DNA of 64,000 nucleotides from Platynereis dumerilii. Its lineage: Eukaryota > Annelida > Polychaeta > Phyllodocida > Nereididae. This document shows positions 1-11,312 of the stretch, in pieces (the first letter of the stretch is position 1; every line of letters starts with the position of its first letter). The position numbers were made by a program, and so were the translations under genes. The notes below the pieces were generated by a model, which was not told where the DNA came from, ran no database searches, and saw only the letters and a program-made list of their open reading frames with translations. The DNA lies in contig JAPTHN010000001.1 of the NCBI GenBank assembly GCA_026936325.1, positions 128,255,138-128,319,137 of the forward strand, given 5' to 3'.

Positions 1-530
1 TGGTCCGCATTAATCTGGGTCTGCAGCTACTTGGTCCGCATCCTTTACGCCTAAGTGTTGTACCAGAGTGACAGACTGTAGCTTCCCTGGAAGATGCCTG
101 CAGATTTGCAGTATTTAAACCAATTCAAGCCATTTGAAATACCAAAACTTATCAGGAAAAATCTGTATTTTGTCTACAGGTTTGGCAATAGGCTCAAATT
201 AAAGCTTATTTCAAGTAGAAGAAATCCAGAGTCCAATTTTAAAATCCAATGTCGGATTTTTACAACTGCTTGCAGCCTGTATTGCAGGAGGAATTTTCAG
301 TCAGCCTCCGACCATATAGGAAGTCGCACTATTTCACCTATCACCTTGAAACTTAGCTTACAGTCTCAATATAATTTTATCTTGCTGCCATCAACTTTTG
401 GTAAACTTCTGTGACATTAAAATTTTTATTTACAAAACTAAAATGTTCATTTTTTTGCGCGAATTTCAAATGACCATGCAGCTCCATGAAACCAGCACCA
501 ACAGCAGCAGTCAGATTCAATAGAAAGAAT
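1..530. other. Unassigned AT-rich sequence
   Basis: No gene, RNA or terminal repeat could be recognised here. A reading frame of about 106 codons at 94-414 has no homology that I recognise and no splice or composition support, so I treat it as chance. Confidence 0.4.
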
Positions 531-671
531 GAAGGAAGGGATGACAGAAGGATAGTATGAAGGAAGGCAGGAAGGAATGAAGGAAGGGATGAAGGAACGA
601 ATGAAGGAATGAAAAAAGAAAGGAAAGTAGGAAGGAAAAAAGGGAGGGGAGGGAGGGAGGATAAACATGTG

Positions 672-743
<72 letters not shown>
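530..743. repeat. GGAA-rich tract followed by a (GATA)n microsatellite
   Basis: A purine-rich stretch of GGAAGGAA and GAAT variants (about 530-660) runs into an almost perfect GATA array (672-743). The same order, GGAA tract, GATA array, then a terminus with AAGTGCTTGCA, recurs at 13290-13480 and 14610-15380. The microsatellite therefore appears to be the inner part of a repeat family rather than an isolated tract. Confidence 0.9.
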
Positions 744-795
744 CTAAGTCTATCTACAAGCAGCTGTTAAAGTGCTTGCACGTTATTTCGAAGTT
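744..795 (+). mobile_element. 3' end of a Helentron-like element (GTGCTTGCAC hairpin class)
   Basis: After the GATA array the sequence reads AGCTGTTAAAGTGCTTGCAC followed by GTTATTT. The GTGC-TT-GCAC hairpin and GTTATT tail are identical to the 3' end of the complete short element at 10554-10846. No matching 5' end is visible upstream inside the window. Confidence 0.5.
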
Positions 796-1084
796 ATCTT
801 ATTTTCAGACCTATAAATGGCATAAAAACGATCTGTATTGTGATCCATGAAATGTGAAAGAAACACAGCACTAGGATGACATAAATTTGATTGCCTGCCT
901 CGAGTCTGTAACTCAATCTATATTGCAAAACAAGGCACTGAGTTTCCCTCCGACTTGTCCTGCGAATCTGAAGGACTTGTTTAAGGTCTCACAAATTTAC
1001 GAGATTGCTGTACTTCAGCTGAAATCCTGCAGATCTAAAGGAATGTTGGATTTCACTGTTTTCCCAATCATGCATTGACAGCAG

Positions 1085-1213
1085 AATTTCTTGTTTTCCT
1101 CGAGATCTGCGTGAGTCTCGCTGCGACACTCTCTCGAGTCTTTTACATCGATATCTACCTGCGTGCGGCGAACTCCCGTACGTTCCGCTTGCGACACGAA
1201 TTCTAGTTTAGAG
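1085..1213 (+). mobile_element. 3' end of a Helentron-like element (TTCTAGTT class)
   Basis: The stretch ends GTTCCGCTTGCGACACGAAT then TCTAGTT. The CGC-TT-GCG hairpin and TTCTAGTT tail match the 3' end of the complete element at 34583-37966, including the preceding GAACTC block. A 5' hairpin containing the expected complement was not found upstream, so the element is truncated or starts outside the window. Confidence 0.55.
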
Positions 1214-1947
1214 TGTCACACCACTCATCAATGAGGTCACAAGTTTCCTAATGACAATTTGACACTTCATTTCAATGCATTTGAAAGGGCTTGTTATGAA
1301 GTCATTGAAGTCCCCCAGCAGCTGAATGTAAGTACTTGTCGTTCGTCGGCTGTAAGCTAAATGATATACATATTGATTGATATTGTTGTTTTTTTGTAAA
1401 TTTATGTTGTGTCACTAACTTCATTTTATGACAGTTGCTTCTTCTTGTCAATCTTGACAGTAACTTTTGTGGCGACAACCATTTGCTGCAGTTCTATTGT
1501 ATTGGATCTTCTCATGAACTTGTATTATTGAATATTTGGTGGCTTACCATTAATTTTGTACCAGTTGGCTTTGTACAGATTTGATTGTGACTTGTTGCTT
1601 TTGTGTATGAGAATAGCTTTATATATATACACGTAGTGAACTGACAATTTAGTTTGGTCTTGGGAACTGTGGCTATAATTTTTTGTTGTGATGTGTGTTT
1701 TGATTTAAATTTGTGTTCACACATTCAGTGGTGGTGAACTGCCTGATAGTGTCCAAAATTGTGAAATGTCACATTGAGCATCCATGAATATGTTGTAAAT
1801 ACATGATGAAGTTGTGACCCCAAAATTATTCAGTCTTATAATCATAGAATTAATATTGGAAGCGTTCAGGAAATATTTTAAATAATCTAGAACTTCTTCG
1901 TTATAGTTAGAAATAACAGTTATGCAATTCCATTTCTTTCACCACAG
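1214..1947. other. Unassigned sequence upstream of candidate exons
   Basis: AT-rich sequence without a recognisable gene or terminal repeat. It ends in a pyrimidine tract and CACAG that form the acceptor for the candidate exon at 1948. Confidence 0.3.
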
Positions 1948-2110
1948 GCGCAAGACTTCCCGCTCCTGTTTTGGCCAAGCCGTACTGCCCCAGATACATT
2001 TCAAGAAGTATGTCCTGCACGATATCATCATCATTCCGCATCATGTGCTTGCATGCCTAAATACACGGCATACACCACATACAAGCAACTCCTCTGCCAC
2101 TGCATTCCTG
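1948..2110 (+). CDS. Candidate internal exon, unknown product
   Basis: The segment is bounded by a strong acceptor (pyrimidine-rich TTTCTTTCACCACAG) and a consensus donor (CTG followed by GTGAGT). Two of the three frames stay open across all 163 bases. The frame that ends in phase 0 encodes a basic, histidine-rich peptide; the other reads rich in Cys, His and Tyr. I recognise neither. The next segment has equally good splice signals, but both continuations reach a stop inside it. This may be the 3' part of a small gene, a decayed gene or a spliced noncoding RNA. The splice borders are seen; the coding status is inferred and weak. Confidence 0.3.
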
Positions 2111-2310
2111 GTGAGTTTCACAGAAAGAAAAATTCATATACAGAACCTTATCTCACAAATCTAGTACTTCAACTAAAGTAAAGAACATGAAATTTATCAA
2201 ACACTTTTGCAATACATAATACATAAAAACATTTCACTAATTTCCATTTGTTAAAGTACTCCTTCAGCAATCCGCAATTGCCTATTGAAATCTTTCTTTT
2301 CCTTCCACAG

Positions 2311-2448
2311 GAACATCCTATACACATCTCTCAGGAGATTGATATGTCAAACAATTCCAGAAATGCCTTTTTCAAAAATCCACACCCTGCATGCTTGGAC
2401 TGCACTTAAAGGATCTGAACAGAGCCCGGACATGGGTTACCTCTCAAG
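2311..2448 (+). CDS. Candidate exon following 1948-2110, possibly containing a stop
   Basis: The acceptor is TTTTCCTTCCACAG and the donor is CAAG followed by GTAAGC. Read in phase 0 from the previous exon, it gives a short peptide ending in a stop at about 2407; the alternative phase stops earlier. A further acceptor-like TCATTTCAG lies at 2658-2666. Three acceptors and two donors in order support a spliced transcript. A stop well before the last junction suggests noncoding RNA or a decayed gene. No product is recognised. Confidence 0.25.
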
Positions 2449-2666
2449 GTAAGCAACAGTTAAAAACACTTTTCCTCAAATAACTATAACAATATCATAA
2501 GTACAGAACGTTTCATTGATGCAATTGTATACCTCATTATTTTAATAATCCATCATATCCACATGATTCGTGTAGCTCACGTTTCCCACATACTTTTTGT
2601 AGCTCAAGTTTTGTCTTCTCACCCATGCAATACAGCAACTCATGTTTTCACATTCTGTCATTTCAG

Positions 2667-3100
2667 GCTTCCCTCTTCAACATTACTACAAAATAATCCG
2701 TCGTCACTGCCATCAAAGTAAATAGCCCATTCTTCATTTCGAAACCCCACCCAATCTCAGGAATCCGCAGGAGTATATCAAACGACTGAAAATTTCCACA
2801 AACCCCCTTACAGTACAAACACTGATTTCATCCGTAAAGAACACACGTCACGTTATTCTTCACAGAGCACTTGCTCACATACCACTGACTGTGAACACAA
2901 TGACCGCACCAGTCCAACACTACAAACTCTGAAACAATTCTGTCATGTCATTCACGACTAAACATTTTCCAATAAATTCTTAATAACTATGTCCTCTCTT
3001 TGAGTTACATAATTTCTCATGCGCCTTCACTTCTGTGACTGTTCCATGCAACTATACTTCCAGTCCAACATCACCAAACAATCTCTCACTTCTTCAAAAT
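2667..3100. other. Unassigned sequence, possible last exon
   Basis: It starts just after an acceptor-like CATTTCAG. In-frame stops are frequent and no domain is recognised. The end of any exon cannot be placed. Confidence 0.2.
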
Positions 3101-3173
3101 ATCAGTTGCTCAGTGGTTAGAGCAATGGCACCTAAAACTGCGTTAGGTCGGTTTTGAATCCGCGGATTCTTGT
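3101..3173 (+). mobile_element. 3' end of a Helentron-like element with a tRNA-like segment
   Basis: The perfect palindrome GAATCCGCGGATTC (3156-3169) is followed by TTGTT, the 3' terminus shared by most elements here. Just inside it is CGTTAGGTCGGTT, the exact reverse complement of the 5' start AACCGACCTAACG found at 11313 and 26100. Upstream, TTGCTCAGTGGTTAGAGCA (3106-3124) resembles a tRNA D-arm/A-box, and GGTTTTGAATCC (3150-3161) resembles a B-box at tRNA-like spacing. The same module occurs at 27331-27405. No 5' end is visible for this copy. Confidence 0.7.
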
Positions 3174-6100
3174 TGGTCATTATAAAGCCTCATTTTTAAT
3201 GAAATATTGCTCTGGGACATTTGCAAACATTCTTATTAGATTCCTCAAGTGCCAAAACATAGAAAAAGACTCGAAGATCACCTCTCTGGTGCAATTAGGT
3301 GCCAAGTTATGCTTGAATGAAGTAATTTTGGCGGCCATATTGTTTTTGGCCATTTTGAGGGCTTAATAACGGAGATGCTAGCGGGCATCCTCAAAATCGG
3401 CATACTCAAATTGACTTATTCCAGGTGGATGCCCATTTCTACTCTAAAATGCCTCAACCACTTTAACTAAGCCCTTTTTCTGAATTTGGCTCCTGACTAT
3501 ACCCCTAATAGTAGAGGACCCCACCATAGATCCCGTGACCACTTGAGTGGGAGCAATTTTTGAATGTTGATCCAAGTTTATAAGGTCAAAACAAAAAATT
3601 TTGGCCGGGGCGCCCCTCCAGAAAGTGCGGGCTAACTCCACCAGGCGGCCATTTTCAAAATGGCCGCCGATAATCAAAATTTTGTTATATCTCGGCTTCT
3701 AATTGGTCTAGGATGATAATCTTTGGGTCAAAATATATGTTTTTGGGGCCAAGAAATTCAATGGTCACCATTAGAATTGTCTATGACCACCACCAGGGGG
3801 CAGAATACTAAAAAGTATGAGAAAAATAGCTAAAATACAATATATTCGGGCCGAAACCTAACACACACATGCAGAATCTGTAAAAGTGAGCGAATGACAG
3901 TTAAATTGTAATCTTTTCATACCTTCCAAAACTACATGGTGCAAAGGAATCATATTGTCACTCATCAGCGGGAAAAGTACGAACCCTGTGAGTTTGTGAG
4001 CTCATAAAAATGCACAAAAATACATTAAAAAACTGAAACATGTTGTCGTAATTATGTGTTATTATCAACTGAACACTTAGTAATCATTGCCAAAGTCCTC
4101 ATTTCTGTCATCTATGCAACTATCTTCAGAAAATCTACACTCTATAATTTCCACCTGTGCCATAATGTCACTGAGATTCTCTGTCAGTGCAGGCTTGGAA
4201 TAACGAATAGAAGTGCATTCGTCCTTCAAGGCATCATCGATTTCCGAAACAAAAGGGATTAAGGTCTGGTTTGTCTATGTTGAAGTAAAGGGGGATCAAG
4301 AAATTTCCATACAGAACGTACAATTCATGCAAATCCTAGGCTGTGTGGTTATTGCCATGGACTTTTGTCTGAGCTTCTTCTATTACAGAGCGATTGTCTG
4401 ACTGATTTTGTCTCCGTACTTATATTGGATAGTGAAGAGAGTCATGTCACCTGGCATCCCTTTCTTGGCTGGAGGCCTAGGACGTACAAAGGTTAGCATG
4501 CCTGCCATGTCCAGAGGTTATCACTATAATGATTGGTTTGATTGCCGTCTTCTGAATCAACCATATCAAACCTAAGACTGCCATTTTCCCCGAATCTGTG
4601 AGCAAAAATTGATAAAGAGCAATGTCATCTTCAATATGGCTGCATTTTGCTTCTGTAGGGAGATTCTCACTGTTCCTATGGAATATATCCTATATATCAG
4701 TTCTGTGTTGCCAAAGGTTCTAGACAAAGCAGTTAACTGCCTCTTCAGAAATATTAGACGCTTTGTTACTTGAGGTGCCAAACAGCTCAGTCTACTCAGC
4801 ACGATGGGGAAAGCTATCTGCTACTCTATACGGAAGATGTCTCTGAACCCATTCACAGATTTCAAATGCATCCACACCAATCATTCAAAATGTCTGATCA
4901 GTGCGGTTGCATGTGGATCTTCATATCACATAAAGCTTGTCTGACCATTCAGGTACATGCGGTTCCATGTTGTTTGTTTGCCTGTTCTGCTGATGGAACA
5001 GCTGTATTCCTCATCAACCACACCTAATCTCATAGGGCATCGAGATGGAGAACATCTACCATTTTGGATTTCTGAGTCTTCTTTGGTTGTCACTTGTTAT
5101 GCACCCAGAGAATCTACCCTAGACGAATCCTTCCATCGCCGCATTTTATCATAAGATTTTGCGTCAGAGCATCATAGCCAATCAGCGCCTAGGATTTTTG
5201 TCCACTTGGAAACTTTACCAGCAATTTGCGAAGCAACTATTAACTCCCCAGAGACGTACAACCACCATTTTGAAGGTCTCAAAAAGATCTATCCACTCAT
5301 GTAAGCATCACACGCGTAACCCTTACGGAAGTGTGCGAAACAGCAAAATTGCCCTCATTTGCATAACCTGTGTGAACGCCTGTTCAGTGGCCAACTTTGT
5401 GGGCGTGTCTGATCTATTCACTGAAGGCTTTGCTGAAGTTTTGTTATGTATTTGCATCTGTGATTCATCACATCTTCAAGTTCTACTTTTTTGTCATTCT
5501 TTATTCTCAGTTACTATACCTCACATTTTATTTTTTTCCAGCCTGTGCTCCTTTAGAAAGTTTAGAGGACAGGTTATAGTTGCAGTGCCTTTGTGAGTTC
5601 ATTTTATGCTCACATGAACTGATTTGTAGGAAGAGAATGATCTTTGCAGAACAGAAAAACTGCCTGTGGCCATCATTTTTTGTTGATTCAAAATCTTTGC
5701 AAGACTGTCCTTAGTTGGTAAAGCAAATAGAGCACACTGAAATCTTTATGCCTTCCTGCAGCCAATCAGGCTCCGCTGGATTTGACTGTGATTATGCACT
5801 TAAATATTCGAAGAGATCATTGGTCTGAAGCCTAGTCATGATGAATAAACAGTATAATATCCATAAAGATGCCGACAGGAGGTGACAGATGAAAAAATCT
5901 GTGAATGGATTAAGAAACATCTTCAGTGGAGCAGCAGATAGCTTTCCCAATCCTGCTGTGTAGATTGAGCTGTTTGGCAACTTAAATAACAAGGGCAGGC
6001 TTCAGAATTTCTGAAGAGGTAATTAACTACTTTGTTGCGAACCTTTGGTAACACAGAACTGGTATATTTCATAGGATCTAGCTGTGAGAATCACTACAGG

Positions 6101-6566
6101 AACAGAAGTGACTGATCACAGATGCAACCATATTGGAGCTTATTCTGCTCTTTTTCATTTGCTCGCAGATTCGAAGAAAATGACAGTCATGGGTCTGATG
6201 TGGTTGGTTCAGTGGAAGCTGAAGTCATAAAAATGTCAATGCACATGTGGCTGACAAGGTCAGAGAAGGAATACCATCGTTGAGCTTTCATTCCCTTTGT
6301 TCAAAATAATTTGCTGAAATTAGTGTGCCACTGTATGTAAACTCTGTCTGCGGCAGAACTGCAGCTTTCTTCGATGGTGGCAAGATGGTGATATTGGACA
6401 AGGCAACTAGCAAGGAAGCCCAGAATAACCAGAATTCCTTTCAAGACAATAATATAGTAATACTAATATAGTATGATTTTATATAGTGCCCATTCCAGAT
6501 AAATCTGCTCACCGGCGCTCACCATACTGAACGACAATCATACCAATCATTATTGTGATAACCTCT

Positions 6567-6631
6567 GGACATTTTGAACCCACATCCTCAAGTGTACAAG
6601 GCAGGTATGCTAACCATTGCACCATGGAGCC
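6567..6631 (-). mobile_element. tRNA-like SINE head
   Basis: Read on the minus strand, this 65-base stretch has a tRNA-like layout: an A-box-like TGGTGCAATGGTTAGCAT, a central CTGCCTTGTA anticodon-arm-like part and a B-box-like GGGTTCAAAAT. The matching place in the opposite arm of the palindrome (about 4475-4530) retains only parts of it, so the two arms have diverged by deletion. The mismatched stems and repeat context indicate a tRNA-derived SINE fragment rather than a working tRNA gene. Confidence 0.5.
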
Positions 6632-6792
6632 ACATCCTAGGCCTCCAGCCAAGAAAGGGATGCCAGATGACAGGACTCTCTCAACTATCCAATACAAATA
6701 TGGAGACAAAATCAGTCAGACAATCGCTCTGTAATAGAAGAATCTCAGACAAAAGTCCATGACAACCACACCATGGCCTAGGATTTGCATGG

Positions 6793-7978
6793 TTTTTTAA
6801 GCATCAGCTACAACAGTAGCTGATCGCTTATTACAATCGTCCGTTTCCATGCCGGCAGGCAGTTTTTACCTATCGACGATGATTTCTCTGTCAATCTACC
6901 AAGTAAACCAACCAAACTCCTCCCGAGTCTTTATTAGCCCCTAACCACAAGACAGGGTTATATTTCGGACATACCGTGTGGCTATTTCTTTTGATTCAAG
7001 CCATTTTGTTTCATTCCCCATGGCGCACAACCTTCCGCGTCCGCCATTCTTTCTAATCTGGATGTCGGCTAACTCCGGCGTCTGACGGAAACACCCGAAG
7101 TATCAAATGCTCTTTTTTGGCGGTTCTCATTTGCTGATATTAAATATTTCCTCATTGACACAGTCACTTTACACCTACTACGAGTCATTTACATACCTGT
7201 TTTCATAATTTGCAGTCGTTTATGGAAAAAATAATAAAAAAATTTGGTCAGCCAATCAGGTCACGGCATTTCGTGGAATTCCAATATGGAGGACGAGAGG
7301 AACAACAATTTATGGTTGCTGACAAATTTCAGCTGGATTGATAATATACGGCCGTACGCGTGACTGTCAGGTATTTAAACTTATGAAGTTAGGCGTAATT
7401 GGCATTGTACCATAGAAAAATATTTTTTCAAAGCAACTTTTGGTCTATTCAGCCTTGATTTGTCATTGTTCTATAATATCGCTCACGCATAGATCGCGGA
7501 AATGCAGTGTAGCGGTTGCGGTAAAAAGTGCGTAAATCATCTGGAACCTCAATCAATGAGGTTAAATGACCACAGTGATACAGCTGTTAGGTGTACAGAA
7601 ATGACAGACCCCATTTTGGAAAGCTCAGGTGAATATCTGTTTTCTATGGACAATTTAGTTGTTGTTTTCCTTCTTCTTCTTCTTCTTCTTATTTGCAACA
7701 CCTTAGAAGACCCACTTGGGCACAAGCCATCTTGAGATTATATAGGAATTAAAAATATTTTCTTAAGTGAATCAACTGAACATTTTGAGGTCTTTCACAG
7801 CCTAGGTTCATATGCAGCTTTGTAGATTAGCCATTTTGGTTACATAGAATGAAAATCAAATACCAACAGAATCCCGCCGCAGCAGTAGTTTTTCCTCCTA
7901 TCATTTTATCTAACATAACATCAAGATCTTTCAATTTTCAAGCAATTTTTATATCTGCAGCTGATGCTTTACATGCTA
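6793..7978. mobile_element. 1.19-kb insertion with TGCATGG duplication
   Basis: This block interrupts the right palindrome arm; the left arm (about 4310-4335) shows the uninterrupted site. It is flanked by TGCATGG at 6786-6792 and 7979-7985, consistent with a 7-bp target duplication. Near its ends AAGCATCAGCT (6799) faces AGCTGATGCTT (7959-7969), and ATCAGCTAC/GTAGCTGAT at 6804-6825 forms a hairpin. The interior is richer in CpG than its surroundings, with a candidate coding start at 7502. The element superfamily is unknown. Confidence 0.6.
7502..7628 (+). CDS. Candidate first coding exon, unknown product
   Basis: An ATG preceded by an in-frame stop four codons upstream opens 42 codons that run to a consensus donor (CTCAG followed by GTGAAT). 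The peptide begins MQCSGCGKKCVNH, a compact C-x2-C-x3-C-x2-H cluster that could bind metal, and then becomes polar and acidic. The preceding 500 bases contain several CpG-rich patches. It sits within the 6793-7978 insertion, so it may be a captured gene 5' end or part of the mobile element. No family is recognised, and a chance frame remains possible. Confidence 0.25.
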
Positions 7979-8793
7979 TGCATGGTATTTTATGTTCTGT
8001 ATGGAAATTTCTTGACCCCCTTTACTTCAACATTGACAAATCAGACCTTAATCCCTTTGATTTGGGATATTGATGATGTCTTGAAAGACGAATGCACTTC
8101 TATTCATTATTCAAAGCCTGCACTCTCAGTGACACTATTGCACAGGTGGAAATTATAGAGTGTAGATAGTCTGAAGATAGTTGCACAGATGATAGAAATG
8201 AGGACTCTGACAATGATTACTAAGTGTTCAGTTGATAATGACACATACTTAAGACAACATATTTCAGTTTGTTTTACGAATTTTTCGCATTTCTATGAGC
8301 TCACAAACTCACAGGGTTCATACTTTTCCTGCTGATGAGTGACAATATGATATCTTTGCACTATGTAATTTTGAGGGGTATGAAAAGATTATAATTTATC
8401 TGTCATTTGCTCACTTTAACAGATTCTGCATGTGTGTGTTAGGTTTCGGCCCAAATATATTGTATTTTAGCTATTTTTCTCATACATTTTCGTATTCTGC
8501 CCCCTGGTGGTGGTCATAGACAATTCTAATGGTGACCATTGAATTTCTTGGCCCCAAAAACATATATTTTGACCCAAAGATTATCATCCTAGACCAATTA
8601 GAAGCCGAGATATAACAAAATTTTGATTATCGGCGGCCATTTTGAAAATGGCCGCCTGGTGGAGTTAGCCCGCACTTTCTGGAGGGGCGCCCCGGCCAAA
8701 ATTTTTTGTTTTGACCTCATAAACTTGGATCAACATTCAAAAATTGCTCCCACTCAAGTGGTCACGGGATCTATGGTGGGGTCCTCTACTATA

Positions 8794-9427
8794 ACATGTT
8801 ATTTAAAAAAAAAGATTTCTGAACACTTATAATCATCAATTTCAGTTAAATTCTAAAAAAACAAAACAAGTTGAGACTAGGTTAATTCTCTCCCATCAGT
8901 TGTATGGTAATTCAGTATATTCACTAGGCTATCTGGTGCATATAGTATATATATTTTGGAAAAGGGGTCTGGACACCCCAGCCCCACCTTTGTTAAATTT
9001 GACTATCGCAGATTTTTGCTAAAATTTGAACACTTCCACACATTGAATTGGCTGTAAAGTGGTCATAGAAATGGCCAGGCATATTAAGTTTTATATGGTG
9101 ATTTAGTATATTTGCCAGGCTATCTGATGCATATAGTTTCATTTTGGAAAAAAGGTCTGGACACCACAGCCACACCATTGTTAAATTTGGACTATCGCAT
9201 ACCACTTTTGACATCTGAGGGTAACTACTTGAAGTGTTGAATCAACTTAGCTGTGGCAATTGCAACAGAAATAAAACGTAACAGAAATGATGCAAAATAA
9301 GAAGACACAGCTTTGGTGAAAAATTTTGAAGTTGAATTTAGTGCTACAGCTAAATAATGCCATTTGGCGTTTCCGCTTAGCCAATACAACAATTGAATAA
9401 ACTGATTGCCTTGTTACAGCCATTTTT
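8794..9427. repeat. Local duplication in otherwise unassigned sequence
   Basis: A block of roughly 90 bases around 8905-9000 (CAGTATATTCACTAGGCTAT, then GGTCTGGACACC) is repeated in the same direction around 9097-9195 with moderate divergence. Nothing else is recognised in this stretch. Confidence 0.6.
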
Positions 9428-10553
9428 AACCGACCTATCGGCGGTTTTTAGAGGGGGGCTAAGGGGATGGGAAGTGATAAGGGAAAAGGGGATTGAAAGT
9501 GGGTTGTCTGCTTTTGACTAATTATGAGATTGGCCTGAAACTTGGCAAATGACCAACAAACTGTACATTTTTCATGTGACCATTTATATGTGATACAAAT
9601 GAAGTTCTGCATGGCAATGACATCTGTGTATGTTGTTATTTCATCAGTTTCATAGTTCTTTCTGTGGAACATCTAAATGTTTGCCTCTTCAAATGTTTGC
9701 CATGTTTGCTGTTTACCTAGTAGTAGTAGTAGTAGGCTGACCAATGAGGGAACTGGGTGTAGGTCATGTGACTCCAACTTGTAATCACATGGACTCTACC
9801 ATTTTGGGTGGGGGGGGGGAGGAGGGTAGGATTCCACAATCTTGTGAATGGAGGGAATTTACCTAAAAACATACTAATTTCATGAGGTCTGCTTTGTGTT
9901 GAGAGGTTATTAGGGAACATTAAGCCAAACTAGTTTTGGGAAGCTGGTATTGATAGCATGAGATGAAAGAACTCTCCCAAGTTAATGTAAATGTTGCCCT
10001 GCCCTTCCCAAAACACTGGATGTTGACTTTGGAACCACAGCAGTGGAACCATTTTCCCAGAATCATGTGCAGGACAACAAGAGTTATAGTGAAAGCTAAT
10101 GGTGGGCCCAGGCCTCAGTACTAATTAATGAAGTCCAGCATTATAGCTAGTGGAGCACCTGCCACCTCGTGGATGTTGTGGATTTCTTTGGATGTTGATT
10201 TGATCAAATTATTCTTTATTCAATTGGAACATTTTTATTGCACATTGTTTGAAATCAAATAATAGATAAATTTATAAATGGTTGTTCAATTGAATTGAAA
10301 TGGATAGTTTATCAGCCCAGCCTATATACAATTACACATGAGGTCTGAAAATACAGCTCAGGCTGTTCAGCCTCCGCACTTCATTGATTAGCATGGATGC
10401 TGCTCAGGACAGCTCAACTGAGTTTAAACCTTTTGAAATAGCTGACAAGCATTGGAAATTTCATTATCTAGTAATAAAAACAAAAAATCCTCTAGATTGT
10501 TTTCATATTACCAGAATCTTCATTTCAATTTATGTGAAAATCAGGTGATTTTT
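9428..10553 (+). mobile_element. 5' end of a HINE element and following unassigned sequence
   Basis: AACCGACCTATCGGCGGTT after a T run, followed by TTTAGAGGGGGG, is the 5' hairpin class seen at 11313 and 26100. The following sequence holds a short (TAG)n at 9720-9737 and no gene. A 3' end belonging clearly to this copy was not found; the one at 16391 fits the element starting at 11313 better. Confidence 0.5.
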
Positions 10554-10846
10554 AGCAGCACAGCTGCTCTTACCCCAAGAATTTTATACAAATCTTGTTA
10601 GCACTCTGGTGGTCGCTCTCTTTCACCAATCTTGTTCAAATTTTCTGTACGTTGTCCGTAGGTTTTTGACTTCCGACTAGTCACTTTTGGTGCCCTTCTG
10701 TTATGGAAAAATTTAATATAGAAACTAAATGGACTGGCTTCCACGGGTCAAAGGTCAACCATGCCTTCTTCTTCTTCTTCTCCTTAGTATCTCTGTGACT
10801 GGCATGCCTATGCAGGCTGTGCTGCTTAAAGTGCTTGCACGTTATT
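10554..10846 (+). mobile_element. Short complete Helentron-like element (293 bp)
   Basis: The 5' end is a hairpin, AGCAGC-ACA-GCTGCT, after a T run. Near the 3' end GCTGTGCTGCT (10816-10826) is the exact reverse complement of the first 11 bases, AGCAGCACAGC. It is followed by the hairpin GTGC-TT-GCAC (10831-10840), GTTATT and a T run. There is no coding capacity, so it is non-autonomous. Its 3' end is shared with 744-795, about 13470 and about 15370. Confidence 0.75.
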
Positions 10847-11312
10847 TTTTTTGTTGCAAAAGTACTGGAAACAAAATGTGAATAATAGGTCGCGTTCTGC
10901 GGGCCAGTAGATTTGCTGAAGGACTAATAAATTTTGAACCTTACTACAGTAGGATGTGTCAATTTTAAATTTTTATGCAAATTTAAAAAGCACTAGTGCC
11001 TCAAAGGCACATTTTGAGCTGGGGAATCCAAATCTTTTTTCAAAATTGTGATAGGACAATTCTTACCTACTTCAGTTTTGGTTCAAAGTTTCAATGTTTT
11101 TTTTCGTTTTCGACCATTTTTGCCTATCCGCGGTTCATACACCATTTTACCTGCCATGGTTGGAAAGCTCTCAAAAATACGTACAATTTGCATACCAACA
11201 TCAATGGTCTAGGACGATATCTTGACTCCCATTGGCTCTTCAGCCTGGACTTTTTAGAAATTAAAGTGTTGCAGACAGCCTAATCCTGTTAAAAAAAGGC
11301 TTTTAGATTTTT
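10847..11312. other. Unassigned sequence between two Helentron-like elements
   Basis: AT-rich sequence with no recognised gene, RNA or repeat end. The 95-codon reading frame at 10996-11283 shows no recognisable domain. Confidence 0.3.

Larger units (their letters stand above)
3509..8793. repeat. Large imperfect palindrome with about 1 kb loop
   Basis: The left arm (3509-4862) reappears as reverse complement in 5888-8793. Matching landmarks include AATAGTAGAGGACC at the outer left end against GGTCCTCTACTAT at the outer right end, the block near 4775-4860 against 5888-5980, and the block near 4330-4570 against 6530-6790. The right arm is longer because of an extra stretch (about 6210-6530) and an insertion (6793-7978). 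The loop, 4863-5887, holds no recognised gene. A decayed fold-back element or an inverted segmental duplication are both possible. Confidence 0.85.

Noticed and set aside
3623-3677. Conserved protein from similar frames at 3444-3677 (minus) and 8623-8832 (plus)
   Set aside because: The identity comes from the two arms of the palindrome, not from selection on a protein; the sequence belongs to a GGCCGCCATTTT repeat.
5159-5596. 145-codon open frame in the loop of the first palindrome
   Set aside because: No recognisable domain, no splice or start context, overlapping frames are also open, and the length is not remarkable in 64 kb of AT-rich DNA.
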